Shown here in pieces: positions 42,692 through 45,861 of a stretch of DNA of 45,861 nt. Made by a program: the position numbers and the translations under genes. This DNA comes from Psychrobacter sp. UBA6766. Lineage in GTDB: Bacteria > Pseudomonadota > Gammaproteobacteria > Pseudomonadales > Moraxellaceae. Each line of letters opens with the position of its first letter. Positions within the stretch are counted from its first letter, which is position 1. The stretch is taken from positions 1 through 45,861 of the forward strand of contig NZ_DKGQ01000047.1 in assembly GCF_002453355.1 (NCBI RefSeq), read 5' to 3'. Under the pieces are notes generated by a model. That model was not told the origin of the DNA. It did no database searches and saw only the letters and a program-made list of their open reading frames with translations.

Positions 42692-43720
42692 ATGTTGTAT
42701 CAAAATCGTTTCGCCAAAGCTTTATTATGGGGCGGTGTTTGCACCGCTATCTTGACCGGCTGTAATCAGTCAGCTCAAGATGCTAATACCACTGACGGCG
42801 CTGCAACGGGTGGCGATGCCAAAGCTGCCATGAAAACGGTCGCTATTACCGCTATCGTTGAGCATCCAGCCCTCGATGACGTACGTAAAGGCGTTATCGA
42901 TGAGTTGAATGACGCCGGCTTTAAAGAAGGCGAAAATTTAACCATTAACTTCCAAAGCGCCCAAGGTAATACCGCGACTGCCGGCCAGATTGCCAAGCAA
43001 TTCGTCGCTGATGCACCAGACGTTATTGTTGCGATTGCAACGCCGTCAGCACAATCTGTTGCGGCCTCTACCAGTACTATTCCTATGGTATTCTCAGCTG
43101 TGACTGACCCTGTAGCGGCTAAATTGGTGCCTAAGCTTGATGGTTCTGGAACAAACGTTACGGGTGCATCCGATGCCCTCCCTTATGCACCGCAAATCGA
43201 TTTGATGCGTCAAATTATCCCAAGTCTAAAAAACGTCGGTTATGTCTATAGCCCAGGCGAAGTGAACTCAACCATCGTTTTAAAAGCGCTAAAAGAGAAC
43301 CTGACTCCACTTGGTATTAATGTCCACGAGGCGCCTGCTCAGCGTAGTAATGACATCGCGATGGCCGCCCGTAGTCTTGAAGGTAAAGTTGATATGATTT
43401 ATACCTCAACGGATAATAACGTGGTTTCAGCTTATGAATCACTGTACCAAATCGCTAAAGAAAGCAAAATCCCATTGATTGCCTCTGATACCAGTTCAGT
43501 TGAGCGCGGTGCAGTTGCTGCGTTAGGGGTAAACTATTACGATTTAGGTCGTGAAACCGGAAAGATCGTCACGCGCATCTTAAACGGCGAAAAAGCGGGT
43601 GAGATTCCTGTTTATACGCCGCAATCACTCGATTTATATGTCAGCCCAAAAAATGCGAAAGCCGAAGGCATTACTTTGCCACAAGCCGTTATCGACAAAG
43701 CAAAAGAAGTGGTAGAATAA
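42692..43720 (+). CDS. ABC transporter substrate-binding lipoprotein (TrpX-like), copy 2
   Basis: Paralogue of the preceding gene, collinear over the whole binding domain: VEHPALDDVRKGVIDEL, an identical NFQSAQGNTATAGQIAKQF, TPSAQSVAAS, TDPVAAKL, GYVYSPGEVNS and YTSTDNNVVSAYES. The lipobox is ILTGC (Cys24). AGGAG lies eight bases before the ATG, a much better ribosome binding site than in copy 1. A TATAAT at 42651-42656, without a clear -35, could allow its own transcription. Two binding proteins feeding one permease would broaden ligand range or affinity, or the pair is a recent duplication. Confidence 0.92.
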   Translation: MLYQNRFAKALLWGGVCTAILTGCNQSAQDANTTDGAATGGDAKAAMKTVAITAIVEHPALDDVRKGVIDELNDAGFKEGENLTINFQSAQGNTATAGQIAKQFVADAPDVIVAIATPSAQSVAASTSTIPMVFSAVTDPVAAKLVPKLDGSGTNVTGASDALPYAPQIDLMRQIIPSLKNVGYVYSPGEVNSTIVLKALKENLTPLGINVHEAPAQRSNDIAMAARSLEGKVDMIYTSTDNNVVSAYESLYQIAKESKIPLIASDTSSVERGAVAALGVNYYDLGRETGKIVTRILNGEKAGEIPVYTPQSLDLYVSPKNAKAEGITLPQAVIDKAKEVVE

Positions 43721-44092
43721 CTGCCGCTTCTCGTATCTCATCCATAGACGGTAACGAACATGCAGGGTAGTTAATAGGCAGCGTGTCAGTGCTATTTTTA
43801 ACGCCCATTATCGTCTTGGTTAACCTGGAACTGCTATATATGTAACGCCAACAAACCCCGCTATCAGTCAGTAGGCTGGGCTTGTTTCTTAAAGGCATTA
43901 ATTGAGTAAAAATTACACTCAAGCATATATAGTGATAGGTTTTGCTTTACCTTAACTGCAGATAACCCAATCTGTTAAATTCACCACTTAGTCGTTTAAT
44001 TAAAATTGGTTGATCGATAGTGGGATATTTCGCCTATCTCACTTGTCATGCCAAAATTGATGAAACGCTGGGTTATGACTTACTGATCTCTT
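43721..44092. other. Gap between second binding-protein gene and permease gene
   Basis: About 370 bases. A weak hairpin (ACAA-a-CCC, 43851-43858, with GGG-c-TTGT, 43878-43885, one mismatch) followed by TTTCTT could attenuate transcription into the permease gene. Otherwise I see nothing. Confidence 0.45.
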
Positions 44093-44992
44093 ATGTCTTT
44101 AATTGCTTTTTTTGGTGCGCTTGAAAGTGGTCTGATTTACGGCCTAGTGGCGCTTGGCGTCCTTATCTCATTTCGTACCCTCGACTTTCCGGATTTGACC
44201 GCCGACGGTAGTTTCCCGCTAGGTGGCGCCGTTGCTGGTATTTCTATCATCGCTGGTATCAACCCTTGGCTTGCTTGTGCCTTTGGTATGTTAGCAGGAT
44301 CAGTTGCTGGTATCGTCACGGCGTGGTTACACGTTAAACTTGGCATCCTGCAGTTACTTGCCAGTATTTTAGTGATGGTCGCACTCTACTCTGTTAACTT
44401 GAGAATCATGGGTGCACCAAACTTACCATTGCTAGGTGAAACAACAGTATTTAGCACCCTAGTCAGTGATGGCAATGGTTACTGGATGCGTTGCCTGATT
44501 ATTGGTGTTGTCGTACTGTTTGCTATGTTATTTTTAAACTGGTTTTATAGTACGGAGACGGGTTTATCGATGCGAGCGACTGGCTCAAACCTACGGATGG
44601 CACAGGCGCAAGGTATCAATACTTCATGGATGACCATCATTGGTATGGCGATCTCTAACGGTTTAATTGCGTTAGCAGGCGCGCTGTTTGTACAGACGCA
44701 AGGCGGCGCGGATATCTCGATCGGTATCGGGACCATTGTTATTGGTCTGGCAGCGGTTATCATCGGTGAGACCATTATTCCGGCCAAGCGGATTTGGCTG
44801 ATTACCTTTGCGGTGGTCATCGGTGCGGTATTGTACAAGTTGTTTATTCAGGTAGCGCTGTCAAGCAGCACACTGCGTAGTATTGGTTTTGGTCCGCAGG
44901 ATTTAAACTTGATTACCGCGCTACTCGTGGTCTTGGCCTTGGTATTGCCCAAAGCTAAAAATAAATTTTTAAGTCGCAAAGTTCGGGCTTAG
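44093..44992 (+). CDS. ABC transporter permease (TrpY-like)
   Basis: Inner-membrane permease of the branched-chain amino-acid/ribose type (BPD_transp_2), 299 residues with about eight to nine helices. Typical stretches are GLIYGLVALGVLISFRTLDFPDLTADGSFPLGGAVAG near the start, MRATGSNLRMAQAQGIN near residue 162, where it contacts the ATPase, and GLAAVIIGETI. No strong ribosome binding site precedes ATG 44093. The following ATPase gene starts 31 bases after its stop. Confidence 0.92.
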   Translation: MSLIAFFGALESGLIYGLVALGVLISFRTLDFPDLTADGSFPLGGAVAGISIIAGINPWLACAFGMLAGSVAGIVTAWLHVKLGILQLLASILVMVALYSVNLRIMGAPNLPLLGETTVFSTLVSDGNGYWMRCLIIGVVVLFAMLFLNWFYSTETGLSMRATGSNLRMAQAQGINTSWMTIIGMAISNGLIALAGALFVQTQGGADISIGIGTIVIGLAAVIIGETIIPAKRIWLITFAVVIGAVLYKLFIQVALSSSTLRSIGFGPQDLNLITALLVVLALVLPKAKNKFLSRKVRA

Positions 44993-45023
44993 TGTCAAGG
45001 TGCAAACATAAGGAATAATTATT

Positions 45024-45818
45024 ATGATGCAAGCTACAGATTTGCGGTTGACCTTTAATCCTGGAACGCCCATTGAGAACCCTGCCCTTCGCGGCATTGA
45101 CCTCAATATCGCCGATGGTGAATTTGTCACCGTCATTGGTACCAATGGCGCGGGAAAATCGACCTTTTTAAATGCGGTCAGTGGCACCACGCGCGTCGAT
45201 AGCGGCTCAATCTTACTAAATGGCATCGATGTCACCAAAAAGACGGCGCACCAACGCGCCCACTGGGTCGCTCGTGTCTTCCAAGACCCAATGGCGGGAA
45301 CTTGTGAGGCGCTCACCATTGAAGAAAACATGGCGCTTGCTTATAAGCGCGGCGGCAAACGTGGTTTAAACTTTGCGCTTAACCAAAATAACCGTGACTT
45401 GTTTCGCGAGAAATTATCCGTTTTAAAGTTAGGTCTAGAAAATCGCCTGACTGACCGGATGGGTCTGTTATCTGGTGGTCAGCGTCAAGCAGTCAGCCTG
45501 CTAATGGCATCACTGCAGCCATCTAAGATTTTGCTGCTCGATGAGCATACGGCCGCCCTTGATCCTAAAACTGCGGCGTTTGTTTTAGAATTAACTGATA
45601 AAATCGTCACGGACAATCAGCTTACAACGATGATGGTCACGCACTCGATGCAGCAGGCATTAGCCCATGGCACGCGTACCGTGATGCTCCATCAAGGGCA
45701 AGTGGTTTTAGATGTCGCGGGTAATGACCGTCAAGGCATGACCGTGCATGACTTACTGGATATGTTTGAGCAAACCCGCGGTGAAAAAGTCGAAGATGAT
45801 AGTTTGATATTAAGCTAA
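45024..45818 (+). CDS. ABC transporter ATP-binding protein (TrpZ-like)
   Basis: Nucleotide-binding subunit that energises the neighbouring permease. Walker A GTNGAGKST is at residues 39-47, the Q-loop is in RVFQDPMAG, the signature is LSGGQRQAVSLLMAS, and Walker B is ILLLDEHTAALDP, where the usual DEP is replaced by DEH as is common in this subfamily. The switch His is in MMVTHSM. The 264-residue length is complete; the gene ends 43 bases before the window edge. AAGGA at 45010-45014 supports ATG 45024 rather than the adjacent ATG. Confidence 0.94.
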   Translation: MMQATDLRLTFNPGTPIENPALRGIDLNIADGEFVTVIGTNGAGKSTFLNAVSGTTRVDSGSILLNGIDVTKKTAHQRAHWVARVFQDPMAGTCEALTIEENMALAYKRGGKRGLNFALNQNNRDLFREKLSVLKLGLENRLTDRMGLLSGGQRQAVSLLMASLQPSKILLLDEHTAALDPKTAAFVLELTDKIVTDNQLTTMMVTHSMQQALAHGTRTVMLHQGQVVLDVAGNDRQGMTVHDLLDMFEQTRGEKVEDDSLILS

Positions 45819-45861
45819 CTCATTTAGCCAAATGTTTGAATTCTTAGATTAACACACCAAG

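Overview
The window looks like a chromosomal segment of a Moraxellaceae gammaproteobacterium, most probably Psychrobacter. The evidence is protein content and gene order: petABC followed by sspAB, Mrp, dcd, metG, a FimV/HubP-type protein, tandem FadL porins, and a moderately AT-rich sequence. This is my recognition of families, not a database match. Nearly all genes are ordinary core genes. No rRNA, tRNA, CRISPR array, prophage or complete insertion sequence was seen.

Left part (1-9 kb), rightward: dinB, queA, a fimV locus divided into two reading frames by one in-frame stop, an asparaginase, truA and infA. A strong bidirectional terminator then separates infA from a leftward L,D-transpeptidase.

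Leucine region (10.7-16.4 kb): leuC, leuD, an unrecognised lipoprotein gene and leuB run leftward. A LysR regulator is divergent from leuC. The divergent intergenic region carries ten tandem copies of an 8-bp unit.

16.9-22 kb: a PutP-type sodium/proline symporter has a terminator and two palindromes ahead of it. It is followed by a decayed C-terminal fragment resembling a Slam (DUF560) outer-membrane protein, then two tandem FadL-family outer-membrane proteins. slyX and uup follow.

25-29.7 kb: petABC (cytochrome bc1), sspA and sspB (stringent starvation / ClpXP adaptor), then dcd on the other strand.

29.9-41.2 kb: leftward DUF2804 gene, a short MreB-like protein, mrp and mgtE. Next comes a ketone-body module: bdhA, scoB and scoA leftward, with a GntP-type permease divergent. 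metG follows. The mrp-metG adjacency known from E. coli is here opened up by mgtE and the 3-hydroxybutyrate genes. A MITE-like 21-bp inverted repeat lies just before metG.

41.4-45.8 kb: an ABC uptake system of the TrpXYZ type with two paralogous lipoprotein binding proteins, one permease and one ATPase.

No complete undescribed system was found. The items most worth checking are the split fimV, the degenerate mini-MreB protein, the 8-bp repeat array between leuC and its likely regulator, the Slam remnant, the MITE-like repeat, and the possible leader or small RNA ahead of putP.
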